A DNA stretch of 64,000 bases, taken from positions 7,254,001 through 7,318,000 of the forward strand of contig JAHRBC010000003.1 of assembly GCA_022702545.1 (NCBI GenBank), in the 5' to 3' direction. Source of the DNA: Phycomyces nitens. Lineage: Eukaryota; Mucoromycota; Mucoromycetes; Mucorales; Phycomycetaceae. This document shows, in pieces, positions 11,359 through 24,224 of the stretch. The notes below the pieces were generated by a model. It had not been told where the DNA came from. It made no database searches and worked only from the letters and a program-made list of their open reading frames with translations. The position numbers were made by a program, and so were the translations under genes. Each line of letters opens with the position of its first letter. The first letter of the stretch is position 1.

Positions 11359-12592
11359 TCAGAGTTTTCTGAATTTCCCTTGGAGCCAGACACGGTACAT
11401 CTTTAACTTTCGGCTTCGGTTCACAATCATACGTCGGTCAACCGCATTCTGCTCCACTTCAAATCTAGGACCAGTTCCTTCAGAAGCCTTGGATGTGAAT
11501 AGGCCAGCTACTTCCTCGGGTGTGAAAAAGTAAACTCGAGTTCCATCTCCTCGGATATAAAAGTTTTCTTTCAACAAACGCTTTTCCTTGAAACGTAGTT
11601 GAGCAAGATCATGTCGGCCATAATCACGAAACAAGACAAGTCCTCCTGGTTTCAGCATCTATAATACAAACTATTTGAATATCCAAACACAACTTGGGCT
11701 TTATCCAGATCTCAAATCCTTATCTTTCGCATTCTTATCTGTAAATATTACCTTGTACATATTTGTGATGGCCTGTTCCCATTGTTCGGGTGTCAATGCT
11801 GACAATACGAATATCAAGACAATAATATCAAGGGAGCCAGGTTGGATATGCTCAGGAATGTCTGGACTAGCCAAATCCCATACAAAGGCAAGAGAACGAG
11901 AGGTGTCATAACTAGGATTGTTTTGAACAACCTGAACAGCTGTACTCGAGAAGTCAGCGGCATAGACGAACAGGTTGGGGTTTTTGCTTTCTTGAAGAAG
12001 AGGAAACATGGTATTTCCAGCACCACAGCCCACCTCAAAGACAGTCTTCTTTCCAGCCTAGATCAGCAAAATAGCATCAATATCGAGTACTTTGTAGATC
12101 ATATCGATTTACATCAGCATCAGCCGTCAGAAAAAGTTCTGGGAACTCGAGTCTCAGCCAGTTACGATCCTTGAAGAATCTGTTTTCGTTTTTTTGATAA
12201 AAATTGTTCCAGTAATGTGCAGGCTGTGCATAGTATTGCTCTATAGAAAATCAGCAAAGGTATGTATTCTTGACTGTACTAATCCATTCTTACCCTGTTC
12301 TTCTTCAGGTACTGGGCTAGAAAGATGTTTTTGAATTCTCTCTTGAGCATATCTGTCCTGCTCCTCATCCCATTCAACATGATCCCTTTTTTTTTTAATA
12401 GAAAAGTGTCAATAGATGCACCATTAGTCAAGATGATCAGATTAATACAACCAGTCTTTATTACCAAGCATTCTGACTAAAGACAGCTTCTTCATCCTGT
12501 AAGAGTCTGGATCCAAACTTTGCAGCCGCATCTGCTGCATCAGCAACATCAATAGCTGAAGAGCTGGTTTTCTTGTCTTGTACGTCGGCCAT
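11359..12592 (-). CDS. tRNA N3-methylcytidine methyltransferase (METTL2/Trm140 family)
   Basis: SAM-dependent enzyme making m3C32 in the anticodon loop of tRNA-Thr/Ser. Five exons (12465-12592, 12294-12385, 12113-12240, 11752-12057, 11359-11658) give 317 aa. The N-terminal [10 protein letters not shown] and the [21 protein letters not shown] motif are signatures of METTL2/METTL6/Trm140/Trm141. The SAM-binding motif I reads [17 protein letters not shown] (exon 4). Later motifs [13 protein letters not shown] and [22 protein letters not shown] (exons 4-5) complete the Rossmann fold. [18 protein letters not shown] near the C-terminus is also family-typical. There is no N-terminal actin-binding extension as in yeast Abp140. 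METTL2 and METTL6 types cannot be separated by eye; the [10 protein letters not shown] block favours METTL2. Confidence 0.93.
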
Positions 12593-12860
12593 GAGATTCT
12601 CTTACTTGGCAGATGAGAACACATCTTTAGGAAGCCGTAGCTGGTTGATATGTAAAAGCAGTCACGTGGCTTAACACACTGTATGCAAATGATTGTAAAA
12701 GTTGAAACTCGACAATGATCATATAATAAAGACCTCGCTATAGTTTACAGAGGCATCTACTCTGCTTATATCAAAAGAAATATAAAGCGATTGTTTAACC
12801 TCTTACCTAACCCTTACCAAAAAAACAAAAACAAAAACTCAAATGCCCATATTTTAGGAC

Positions 12861-13273
12861 AACATTTACAAACTGATCAATTTTTAAAACGCAAAAACTT
12901 AGGGGCACGACGTTTCTGGATGGGGCACGACGTTTTTGAGTGGGTCATTTCAATTGTGACTTGCTATCCGGTGTCAAACAAAGAGATCTGGTCCCTAAGG
13001 CTTCGACATCTCTTCTATAAATGTCATGCTTTAAAGAGAATTTTAATGTATAATGGAAGCGGTATATTAACTATAATTTGTATTTTCAAGTGTATTTTAA
13101 TCCCACTAAGTGTAGATTGTAATATTATACTCTACAACAATGTCCAAACACCATGATATCTAAAAATATTATACCATATCAGAAACGTTGTGCCCGTTTA
13201 AAACGTCGTGTCCAGAGAAACGTCGTGCCCCATCTGAAAATGTCGTGCCCTGAAGATCGCTGGTCAAAATGTT
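12861..13273. mobile_element. MITE-like element with terminal and subterminal inverted repeats
   Basis: About 413 bp bounded by AACATTTACAAACTGATC on the left and, inverted on the right, AACATTTTGACCAGCGATC. Inside each end is a cluster of the motif GGGCACGACGTTT: two copies at 12902-12936 and four diverged copies in opposite orientation at 13183-13250. The centre is AT-rich and non-coding. The right end matches a lone copy at 18157-18198 beside the MULE transposase relic. The element is therefore plausibly a non-autonomous MULE derivative, or the left end of a larger one. I found no clear target-site duplication. Confidence 0.5.
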
Positions 13274-13344
13274 AGAATTCTTTTGACGTGATTTAAACTG
13301 AATTAAGACGACCATGCAAGCAAACATCAAAGATACTATATAAT

Positions 13345-13760
13345 ATAAAAACATCGTTAGTATTGCAAACTAGGTTGTATAAGATAAACTTGCCTTATAT
13401 AAATGGGACTGCTCCAATAAGACCAAACATCAATAGTATACAAAAAGAAAGCATTGTTAGCAGTGCAGACAAGTTTGGGTTGGACTTACCTGCTAAACTA
13501 CTCGGACAGCTAAACTACTCGGACGGCTATGCTACTATACAAAGTGGAGTCATTGTTAGCAGTGCTTGTCAAGTTTGATTGGAATGGACTTACCTGCTAA
13601 GCTACTCGGACAGCTAAACTACTTGGACGGCTACGCTACTATATAGAGTGGAGTCATTGTTAGCATTGCTGTCAATTTTGATTGAGATCGACTTACCTTT
13701 CTACTCTACTCGGACGGCTACTCTAAGCAATATCTACACTACAATTTCTAATCTATTTTC
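13345..13760. repeat. Four diverged tandem copies of a ~100-bp unit
   Basis: The phrase CATTGTTAGCAGTGC recurs at about 13352, 13452, 13551 and 13655 (spacing 99-104). It is followed in each unit by GACTTACC and blocks of CTACTCGGACAGC/CGGACGGCTA. In each unit the minus strand carries an AG|GTAAGT-like splice donor, yet the intervening stretch has stops in all frames. The array follows the inverted-repeat element directly. Confidence 0.7.
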
Positions 13761-13765
13761 TAGCT

Positions 13766-14160
13766 AACTTGGAGCCCACCACCATCCCCGATTCTTCCCA
13801 ACCAAACGCAACGACTGACTAGGACTGGACAAACGGATGAACCACTGGTAATCTATCTAGAACTAAAAAACAAAACGGCTTAATAGCATCACACTCATAC
13901 TTAGCTGCAACCCTCCACCAACCCCGTCTTGAACCATCCAAATCGTCGGCCTCGTCTGGACATGCCCGTGAAACTGGAACTGGAGCTAGAACTAGAAAAC
14001 ATAAAAAGACTTAATAGCAACACACTCAAACTTAGCTGCAACCCTCCACCAACCCCGTCTTGAACCATCTAAATCGTCGGCCTGGCTTGGACATGCGGAT
14101 GAATACTGACTACTAAACCTACAAATGTACAAAAGAAAAATTATTAGTCTTAACACATAT
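13766..14160. repeat. Three tandem copies of a ~131-bp unit
   Basis: Units begin near 13766, 13899 and 14030. The last two share CTGCAACCCTCCACCAACCC and long flanking identity; the first is more diverged. On the minus strand copies 2 and 3 keep the same open frame around ADDLDGSRRGWWRVAAK, with one of the base changes silent. The repeat could descend from duplicated coding exons. No start codon, product or family is recognised. Confidence 0.7.
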
Positions 14161-14229
14161 GTATTTGCGTCGAAGTCTCCCATCTACCTGAAAACTTTCA
14201 CCACATAGTCTCTACTGGCAGGCCAACAG

Positions 14230-15000
14230 CTAGATCCTCAGAAATAAATCGGCTTCTTTATATTGGACGCTTGTCCTCAAAGAGTCGCGACCATTTTATG
14301 ATGAAGCCCGGCGGCTTGAAGGGAAGGTATTGGTTTTCAGATGCTGTCACCGGATCACTAGTGGTTGAACAACTGTTCGGCATCTTTAATATATATTTAT
14401 ATGTCAAAGAGCCTTAAGTCATATTGATCAATTCTAGCAGTCTAGTATCATGAATTCTGGACTTGCATGTTGGCACCACAACATGTGCGGCTGAAAACCA
14501 TTTCAGACTCTTCATAACAGGTGTTTGTCCTCGAAAGAGTTAGAAAAGGTTTTCATCAAGGATGGCCGCCGTTGTTGTCTTAGCACCGAAAGACTAGCAA
14601 TTGAAAAATAGGTTTGCGCCCTTTAGTGGAATTTCACCCACTAAAGAGCTTGGACCATCTTTCATCAAGCTGAGCTTTCCGATGTCAAGGCTGTGGTGTT
14701 TCCATGCTAGGTCCAGGGGGGTGGCCGCGGAAATCGTTCTTCATCAAGGGTGGTAGCTGCTGTAAGAATTATGCCAACGCCTTATTGATGCCAGAGAACG
14801 AGCTATCGAAAGAAGGCTCTGGGGTCTTAAAGTGGACCTTTGCCCATATAAGAGTCAGAACCATCTTTCATCAAGCCCAGCTGTCTGACATCAAGACTTT
14901 GACATACTCATGTTGGAGTCAGCAAACCACCGGTAGAAAGAGCAGTTGGCTTCTTTGCAGTGAAGACTTGTATTGAAAAGGAATGGAGTCACTTTTCATC
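14230..15000. repeat. Degenerate ~200-bp repeats
   Basis: Loosely repeated phrases (TTTGTCC..GAAAGAGT, GACCATCTTTCATCAAG, TCTGACATCAAG) recur near 14265, 14520, 14650 and 14850. They suggest three to five old copies of a longer unit. No complete reading frame spans a unit. Confidence 0.45.
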
Positions 15001-15208
15001 TTGACTTGCAATCTAATGCCATTGACTTGCAATTCTCATCTTGACATGGCCTTGAAAAATGTTTCAATTTTTTGAAAAGCTCCTTGTTGAAGGACAATAG
15101 GTGGATGGCTGTTGAGCACAAAGCGGACCTTCGGAACATGACTATAAGACCATTTGGACTTGCTCAGGCAGTGGTAGATGTTAAGTGGACCCATGTACTT
15201 GACTTTCT

Positions 15209-15307
15209 GATGGATGGATGTCTAATAATACAAAAAATAAGAAGAAGAAAATGTGAATTTTTGTGGCAAAAATACAGTGATCCAAACGTGAAAAACATCC
15301 ATCCATC
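15209..15307. repeat. 13-bp inverted repeat around a 73-base spacer
   Basis: GATGGATGGATGT (15209-15221) is matched by its complement at 15295-15307. It could form a hairpin or be a small element. The spacer is AG-rich and non-coding. Confidence 0.5.
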
Positions 15308-16189
15308 ATCAATAACGCGTCTTTATTGTTATAAAGGGCGTGTAGTATGAGATGGAATATGGATGAAGAGGAGATGGAAAGATATTTGTACTTACCTGGA
15401 TCCAAATATTGGTTTGCGGCGATGAAATGGAAAGAGAGAGGTAAAGGGAAAAAAACAAATCCTTGCCCCCAGGGTGCTAAGATATAGAAAAATTTTCAGG
15501 TGATGAAGTCATCAAAGTGTGGGAATGTATTGGTTTGCTATATATGGAAGCGCATATTTGTATGTAAATAAGTTTGATTGAACTAATGGTAATACTACTT
15601 CTTTTTCAATAGAAACAAGTAAACAAGTAAAGAACTTTTAAATCGTATAGTATCAGTTTGAAAGAAGGTGGTGTTCATCGGTGTGGGAATATCTTTAAAG
15701 ACAGTTGTACTTCTTTGAACGGCGATTAGTTTCTGTACGTTACTCTGAGATGGCCCGTGCGCTTTTTATTCAGGAATGAAATGGCTTCAAAATTACATGA
15801 AGGCAAGACATACAATATTTACGTCAGGGTTACTGCTACAATATATATATATTTACTCCAGTGAAAGTTGTATACAAGCTTTAGAGATTTTATGTCAAAT
15901 GGTCTTGACATGCCATTTCAATGTATCTTGTCATTGCCATGATGAGCTAATCAAATGTCGAAATCATAGTCAAAGAACTTTTGTCCTTTTTTGTAGCACC
16001 TTGGCCATGATAACCTTTACAAACATAATAATATTAGCATTGCCATTGAACAGCATGTACAGTGGATGACTATAGAATGGTCTAGATAAATATTTATAAT
16101 TGATGTTCTTTGTTAATTGAAAGTACAGGTGATATATGATGTTTGATATATATCTGCTGCTTTTGTATTATTACAGTGAGATGTATGTG
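15308..16189. other. AT-rich spacer, nothing identified
   Basis: No coding potential with homology is seen; the open frame at 15776-16069 looks random. It lies between the degenerate repeats and the dispersed repeat next to the MULE relic. Confidence 0.4.
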
Positions 16190-16446
16190 AGGTATATGGT
16201 TTGCTATTATCTTGTAAGGGGAATAAGAATACTGTGAGAGTGTTATTTATTAAAGAAAGAATATTATGATTGCTTATATACTATTACTCAAATTCCCTTG
16301 TAATTAAAGTCCCCGTCGTGTAATGGTTGGTTATCACCGTAGCAGTATGAAGTGTACGTGTGCCTGGTGTGTAACTGTTCCTGAGATGTTAACTTGCCAG
16401 GGTCATTAGCAAGTAGTAACCGGTGATCGGCTGTGGAGTCTGTATT
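16190..16446. repeat. Dispersed repeat, copy A
   Basis: Closely resembles 52017-52215 over about 200 bases. Shared blocks include AATACTGTGA, TTATTAA(A/G)GAAAGAAT, AAATTCCCTTGT and GTCGTGTAA(T/C)GGTTGGTTATC. The last block looks like a tRNA A-box, similar to the 5' half of tRNA-Glu/Val, but no B-box or cloverleaf follows, so it is not an intact tRNA gene. The shared segment starts about 120 bases before that block. It abuts the 3' end of the MULE transposase relic and may be the MULE's terminal region. Confidence 0.6.
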
Positions 16447-17933
16447 TCACTCAACTGTGGTGTGTATACCACAGTAGCCAGCCACAACAGTCCTGATCTT
16501 CTCCAAAAGTTCATGGACTTGTTGGCCACCTTCACATAAACGAAAGAGGCTCTCCAGTTGAACTACTTCTTTTATCCATGGCTCCGCATTTTCAAAAGCC
16601 GGACTAGTCGCCTTGATTCCATTGGAAGACGTATCTAGTGTACCTGGATTTATAATCCATTTCTCTGGAATATCAGAGATTTGAAGATCTCTTCCAACAG
16701 GCAATCCATGACGACAGGGTAAATAATACTGGATCTTTGTCTTGCATTGACAATCTCTGTCATTATTATCCTGCAAGCGAATTTCTTGATCCATCACAAG
16801 TAAGGCTCGCTTGTTTACTTTCATGAAGAGCTGGGTCAGCAATTGGTTTCTTCCAACAAGAGCATCAATCCTGTTGGCTTCTCTTATCTTAGTGGCCCGG
16901 AAATCCATTTCTAACCGCTCAACATATTTGACTATGTTTTCAAAAGCCAACTCAAGAGAAGAGATTGAGGATATGGCCTTTTTTAAAACTTGATGGCCAC
17001 TTTCCACTCGCTGAGTAGTGGTACATCCAAAGTGTATATACTGAGATGTCAGATAGCCCGCCCACTTCTCTCGGAATCTGACCCACCTGTTGGTAAATTA
17101 TGCCGACACTGCAACATTCTCTTTCCCATCTTTAATATCCACGCCAGCAGAAATATTGTCAAACTTTCTGTGCATCAGGTCAAAGTCCTTTTTTGCTGTA
17201 CTATGGATCATGTTGTTGAAATGATCCATTAGCACTTATTTGGTCTTTATAGACTCGATCTTTCTAGAGATCGCCTTCACAAGTCTTGTTCCAGCATTCT
17301 CAACAATGGGGGTAGAAACCCAAGAAAATGCAGCCTTCAAGTTGTCAATGTCACTTATATACAACTTGTGACCAGGTTCATGACATCATTGATTGCTCTA
17401 GATTTCGCGAGATGTTGTATTTGCTCCAATAAGCTTCAGAATATTTCTGGCATTGTCTACAGTCACTTTTGACAATCTGCCTTTCAGTGTCTATTCAAGA
17501 CACTCATCGTCAAGAGGATGATTGTGATATGCCTCAATATCATGAGTGGCTTTCAAAGGAAGATACCCTTTGATCCCCTTCTTGTAGGAAACCTTTAAAT
17601 GTAAGGGCAGCCAGTCATTCTACTCGATGGAATCCTTATTCTGTCTTTGTTTTTGATTACACAAATGTTCTTTTACTGTCCACCCTTGGAACACTTCAAG
17701 TAAATTCAAGTTGGCTTACGGCCTTTGATTGTCAGGCTAAAATTATTGGCAACGGCATACTCTTGCATCTTTCCGATTGCCATGGCCATGTCATGGTAGC
17801 CATTAGCAGGTGGGGTTGGGAGGGCTTGCTGAACAGGATAGTATTCCTTTCCGTTGATAAAAATAGTTTCTTTATTGATAGGGTTCATAATGAAGCGCGT
17901 TCTATAAAATATCTGTAATTTCAAGTTGGCCAT
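16447..17933 (-). pseudogene. Broken MULE-type transposase (SWIM zinc finger)
   Basis: The last 186 codons are open and contain the SWIM signature CQC...YYLPCRHGLP, plus the MULE hallmark TTTQRVESGHQVLK just before them. Upstream the same frame continues as FTNRWVRFREKWAGYLTSQY and DHFNNMIHSTAKKDF but is cut by stops at about 17098-17100 and 17236-17238. A probable N-terminal fragment (FSLTIKGRKP, 17706-17933) is separated by disrupted sequence. In intact Mutator-like transposases this protein carries out cut-and-paste transposition; this copy cannot encode a full one. A terminal-repeat-like sequence lies at 18157. Confidence 0.85.
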
Positions 17934-18156
17934 GAGAAAAGCGGTATTGTTGTAATCTCCGGGTAAATGACTAATTGATGCAATATACGATTAGTTCTTA
18001 CAAGATGAGTATACGAAAGAAAAGAAAGTTTTATATATAAAGTCTTTGAGTATCTTTTTTTCTTTTTAGGACACAGCATTTTATTCCATAAACTGGGAAC
18101 AAGCACTAGATGCTGAACAACAGGTCACTTTCAAGAAAAGTCTGTTAAAGCAGAAC

Positions 18157-18198
18157 TGTCGTGCCCTTGAGATCGCTAAACCTTTTGGCCAAAATGTA
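18157..18198 (+). repeat. Solo terminal-repeat-like sequence near the MULE relic
   Basis: TGTCGTGCCC..GAGATCGCT.....GGCCAAAATG matches the right end of the 12861-13273 element in the same orientation, with small indels. It sits about 220 bases beyond the 5' end of the transposase relic, where a MULE terminus would be expected. The 17934-18410 spacer around it also includes the NAA15 promoter. Confidence 0.5.
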
Positions 18199-18410
18199 TA
18201 CATTTTGCTACTATCAATTAAATAAAATTATTTCTTTATTTTATAAACCAACAATTAAAAAATAAAATAAAAGGCAACGATTTGTGTAAATAGCCCTCTT
18301 GTCACCAACCAAATCGACACGTCACGTATTTTTGTGTTAAGAGGGTGGCGCACTTCAGGTCCAGAACTGCTGTTTTTTTTCCTACCTGCATACATAAAAA
18401 GACGTTCAGG

Positions 18411-21036
18411 ATGAACGCAAAGAGAGAGCTTCCAGCCAGAGAGAGCGCTATTTTCAAGAACATCTTGGTACGAATTTGCGAGAGAATCACAAACTGCCAG
18501 AATTCCACCCACCTTTTTCTCACCAAACGTTCTTGTTTAGAGAAACTATGAGCACAAGCAGTACAAAAAGGGCCTCAAGTTGGCCGACTCGATCCTCAAA
18601 CGCTTTCCCGAGCATGGAGGTAATGATAACAGGACAAACATTTGGTCCAGCACATTCCAGGCTTGCTAACCCTGGAAATCCAGAAACATTGGCAATGAAG
18701 GGTTTGTTTTTGAACAATCTCGAAAAGAAGGAGGAGGGCTATGAGTATGTCAAAAAAGGTCTTCGGTACGACCTGACGTCCCATATCTGTAGGTGCAATA
18801 AGATGGCATGATGAAAAACGAGTCGACACATCCCTAAGCTGACACGATCTTCTCTTCAAGGTTGGCACGTCTATGGTCTTCTTCATCGGGCTGACAAAAA
18901 CTATGAGGAAGCCGCAAAGTGCTATACCCATGCTCTCAAATACAACAAGAACGACAGTAGCATCCTTCGCGACTTTGCCTTGTTGCAGATTCAGATGCGT
19001 CACTATGATGCATTGGTGGTAAGCAAGATCTGTTGGATCTGGGATGGGGAATCCAAACAAGAAAAAAAGGAGCTTGACAATAAAGAGGGATCCCTTGTTG
19101 ATCCGTAGGAAACCCGCTCTGAGCTTGTCCAGCAAAAGCCCAACAACCCTCCCTTCTGGATCGGTTTGGCCATTGCTTACCAGCTCGTTGGTGAATACGA
19201 TACTGCAATTGCCATCCTAAAGGCACACGAGGAAAACCTAAAGGTACTTTATTTTGAACAGGATCTTGCGTATGGACATATGTTGAGCAGGGAGATATAG
19301 ATGGACGGACCTGTGATCTTTGAGATGTCCGAGTTGTTGATGTACCACAACCTTCTTCTCGAAGAAAGTGGCAATTACCAGGGTGCCTTTGATCACTTGG
19401 TTGAGATTGAGCCCAAGGTGACCGACAAGAGTGGGTGGAAGGAAAAGCGCGCCTTGTTCTTGTCAAAACTAGGCAAGGTCGAAGAGGCCGATACTGCTTA
19501 CCGTCTGTTGATCAGTGAGAACCCTCACAATGGCCAGTATGTCAAGGGACTCTTGATTTCCAAGGGTCTTGATGGTGAAGACAAAAAGGTTGAGGCCAAC
19601 AAGATTCTTTCAGAGCTGAGAAGCCAATATCCTCGTTCAAAGGCTATTGAGGATCTTGTATTAAAGTATGCTTTGGGTGATTCTTTCAAAGTCAAGGTTG
19701 ATTCTGTCCTTCAGGGATCCTTGAGAAAGGGTGTCCCCTCGCTCTTCAACAGCATGAAAAAGTACTACAACGATGCCGAGAAACTGGGTGCTATCGAAGG
19801 ACTTGTTCTGGGCTACTCAGAGTCGCTTTCCAAGAACGGTACCTTTAGCGCAAACGGCGAAACTGCTCGCGAGCCTCCTACTGCTTACCTGTGGACCCTT
19901 TATTACCTTGCTCAGCACTATGACTATCATCGCCAAAGTGACAAGGCTCTTGAGACCATCGAAAAGGCCATTCAGCACACACCTACTGTTGTCGAACTCT
20001 ATATGACCAAGGGTAGAATCTTGAAACATGCCGGAAAGGCTGAAGAGGCTTCCAAGGTTGTGGATGAGGGTCGCAAATTGGATCTCCAGGATCGCTTTAT
20101 CAACTCCAAGTGTGCCAAATACATGCTGAGAGCTGGCCATATTGTCGAAGCTGAAAAGACAGTTGGACTTTTCACCAGACGTGATATTGCACCTCTTCAG
20201 GACTTGATCGATATGCAGTGCCAATGGTTCTCTACCGAAGAAGGCAATGCTTATGCTGCCAAGAAGGAATACGGCAAGGCATTGAAGCGATTCCACACTG
20301 TCGAGAAGTTCTACTCGGACATCTTTGATGATCAGTTTGATTTCCATACCTACTGTCTCCGTAAGAACACTCTTCGCTCATATCTCAACATGTTGCGTTG
20401 TGAAGACACACTTCGCAGCCACCCTTATTATATCAAGGCTGCAAAGGGCGCTGTCCAGGTTTACCTTGCTCTTGCTGACAAGCCTAGTCAATCGACCAAC
20501 GGAATTGATGAGACTGGCATGACTGAAGCAGAAAAGAAAAAGGCACGCAACAAGGCACGCAAGGCTGAGATCAAGGCACAGCACGATAAAGAAGCCAAGA
20601 AGGCTGCCCAGTTAAAGGAAGAAGCTGTTAAGCAAAAGCATGATCCCAAAAAACCTGTTGATCAGGATCCCTTTGGTGAAAAGTATCTCAACACCACCAC
20701 ACCCCTTGAGGATGCTCTCCATTTCGTTAAGCCTCTTCAGCAGCTGTCACCCAACCTGGTCGATACTCATATACTCGGCTTTGAGATCTATATTCGCCAG
20801 AGCAAATGGCTGTTGGCTTTGAGATGCCTTGTAAAGACAGCTCAGATCAACAAGTCTCATCCTAGCTTCAAGGTCAACCTTGAGCGTTTCCAAAAAGCCG
20901 GTGAGTGTCTTCTTTTGATTAAAGGTATCAAATAAACTAATCTGTGTTTTTTTTTCTAGTCGGATCTGCTGCTACCTTGGATCCCACTGTCCGTAAGGTG
21001 GTTGACCATCAGCTCCAATCACTCACCAAAGTCTAA
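18411..21036 (+). CDS. NAA15: NatA N-alpha-acetyltransferase auxiliary (ribosome-anchor) subunit
   Basis: TPR scaffold (yeast Nat1) that binds the catalytic subunit Naa10 and the ribosome for co-translational N-terminal acetylation. Seven exons (18411-18467, 18541-18619, 18684-18788, 18861-19018, 19109-19243, 19301-20900, 20960-21036) give 736 aa, like the fission yeast protein. Diagnostic stretches: [56 protein letters not shown] and, in exon 6, [17 protein letters not shown] [14 protein letters not shown] Lys/Ala/Glu-rich helix ([20 protein letters not shown]) lies near residue 580 as in all Naa15 proteins. The exon 3 donor is GTAGGT, inside TCT|GT, restoring SHICWHV. TPR motifs fill most of the protein. 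Confidence 0.95.
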
Positions 21037-21349
21037 AAAAGAACAACGTTGCTCACTATACATAAAAGCATCACTACTCCTATTACTTGTAGCCGATTAT
21101 TTTAAAATCAAAAAGAAAAAGCTAGATTTGATATTTGACCAATTTCATATATATATATGTGTGTGTGTGTTGTGTGTGTTTAAAAAGAAAAAGAAAAAGA
21201 AAGAAAGAGATCTTTATTATGGAGACGAATATTCTCAGAGAAAATGTACAAAATACCAAATGCAAAGAAAGATTTATATTTTACACTAGCAATGGCAACA
21301 ACAATAGAGAAAAATGTCTTTGTGGAATACCAAAAAAAAGATAAAGGTT

Positions 21350-22248
21350 TTACATGACTGAACAAGCATTCTTTTCTTCAGAAGGAGGGTTGTTTGCCTT
21401 TTCGATAGAGGCAATAAGCATATCAAAGATCTTGGCTGTGGGGTTGGAAAATGCAAAAAAGAAAAGTAAGCTTCAAATTCCAAGGTCTTGGTCTTGGTCT
21501 TCACTACTCACCAACATTCTCATTGTGCTTTGCAGAGGTTTCAATGTGAGGACATGCCCACTGTTGAGCAAGGTCTTTTCCTTCTTGCAATGTTACCTGT
21601 CTGTTTGATGCCCTAGTTAGTTTGCTGTCAAGTATCATGTGATTTGCTTTTACCTCTGGATGTTCAAATCAGATTTGTTGCCGACAATAATACATGGAAC
21701 GGTTTCCAGACCAGTAAAGTCGAGAATCTTGTCTCGAATAATCTTGATCATATCAAAACTAGAACGGGAAGCAATAGAGTACACAAGGACATAGCCATTC
21801 ACACTCGAGGCATGATGAGACGACAGAATCGAGTATTCATCCTAAATCAGCCTCTTGTCAGTACAGTAAAATAATCTTTATGCAGCAAGTTTGATTTTAC
21901 CTGGCCAGCTGTGTCCATAATCTCAACAACGTATTCTAGAGAGAAAATAAGGGTTCAGATTAGGTCGAGATTAAAAAACAAAGTAATTGTTTTTTATTGC
22001 TATTAAATAGAGATTGCAATCCGGCTTACCATGGCCTCTGTATTTAATAGTCTTTGTAAAAGTGTTTTCGATGGTTGGGTAATAGCTGTCGACAAAATGA
22101 TTATCGCAAAACTGAATCACAAGTGATGATTTGCCTATATCCCGCATCAGTTGGTCTCCATCATCTGTAGATAGTTTTTGTTGCTTGTTTTACCAACAGC
22201 TCTTGAACCGAGAACGGCGATTCTTCTTGCTTTGGCTTGATTTGACAT
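21350..22248 (-). CDS. rhb1: Rheb-family small GTPase (TORC1 activator)
   Basis: Ras-superfamily GTPase that, when GTP-bound, activates TORC1 at vacuole/lysosome membranes. Six exons (22194-22248, 22030-22134, 21901-21935, 21654-21841, 21512-21600, 21350-21435) give 185 aa, the Rheb length. The P-loop GSRAVGKSS has Arg at the Ras Gly12 position, a Rheb signature. Switch I is SYYPTIENTFTK and switch II DTAGQDEYSI; NKSD and ETSAK bind guanine. The C-terminal CSVM is a CaaX farnesylation signal, identical to human Rheb. It is convergent with NAA15 and directly followed, on the same strand upstream, by the S6 kinase gene. Confidence 0.96.
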
Positions 22249-22631
22249 GCTGAAACGTGAGGAAAGATGATGCCAAGACTAAAACCGCAGCTTGGACTGT
22301 CCAAGTGCTGGATAACGTCATCATTCGTGGGTGAATAATGACCCATTTACTACAGAGACAATTTGCAATTCAAGCCTGCCTATAAGAACCAGATCTCTCT
22401 ATATTTATGTTTTGGTAAAGAAGTACAGGTATATATCACACTTAAAATCCAAACAATTGTACACACTGTTTTGCCTTTTAGGAATTGGTTATCTGTATAT
22501 GATGTAAAATTGAGGCAAAAAAGTCTAACTGCAATATTGATAAAATGGTAATTTTGATATGGACTAAAAGGGTCCTCTAGAGATCTAGTTAAAAAGATAA
22601 AATGGGTCAAGAAAAGCATTGGATCCCAAAG
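22249..22631. other. Spacer between S6 kinase 3' end and Rheb 5' end
   Basis: 383 bases containing the Rheb promoter and the S6K 3' UTR. The sequence is AT-rich with no other feature seen. Confidence 0.4.

Positions 22632-24224
<1,593 letters not shown>

Noticed and set aside
13345..14160. CRISPR-like array
   Set aside because: The repeats are contiguous tandem units in a eukaryotic genome, without spacers or cas genes.
16310..16400. Candidate tRNA gene
   Set aside because: Only an A-box-like segment is present; no B-box, anticodon arm or acceptor pairing could be built.
22161..22192. Skipping the first Rheb intron
   Set aside because: Reading through destroys the GxxxxGKS P-loop; splicing restores GSRAVGKSS exactly.
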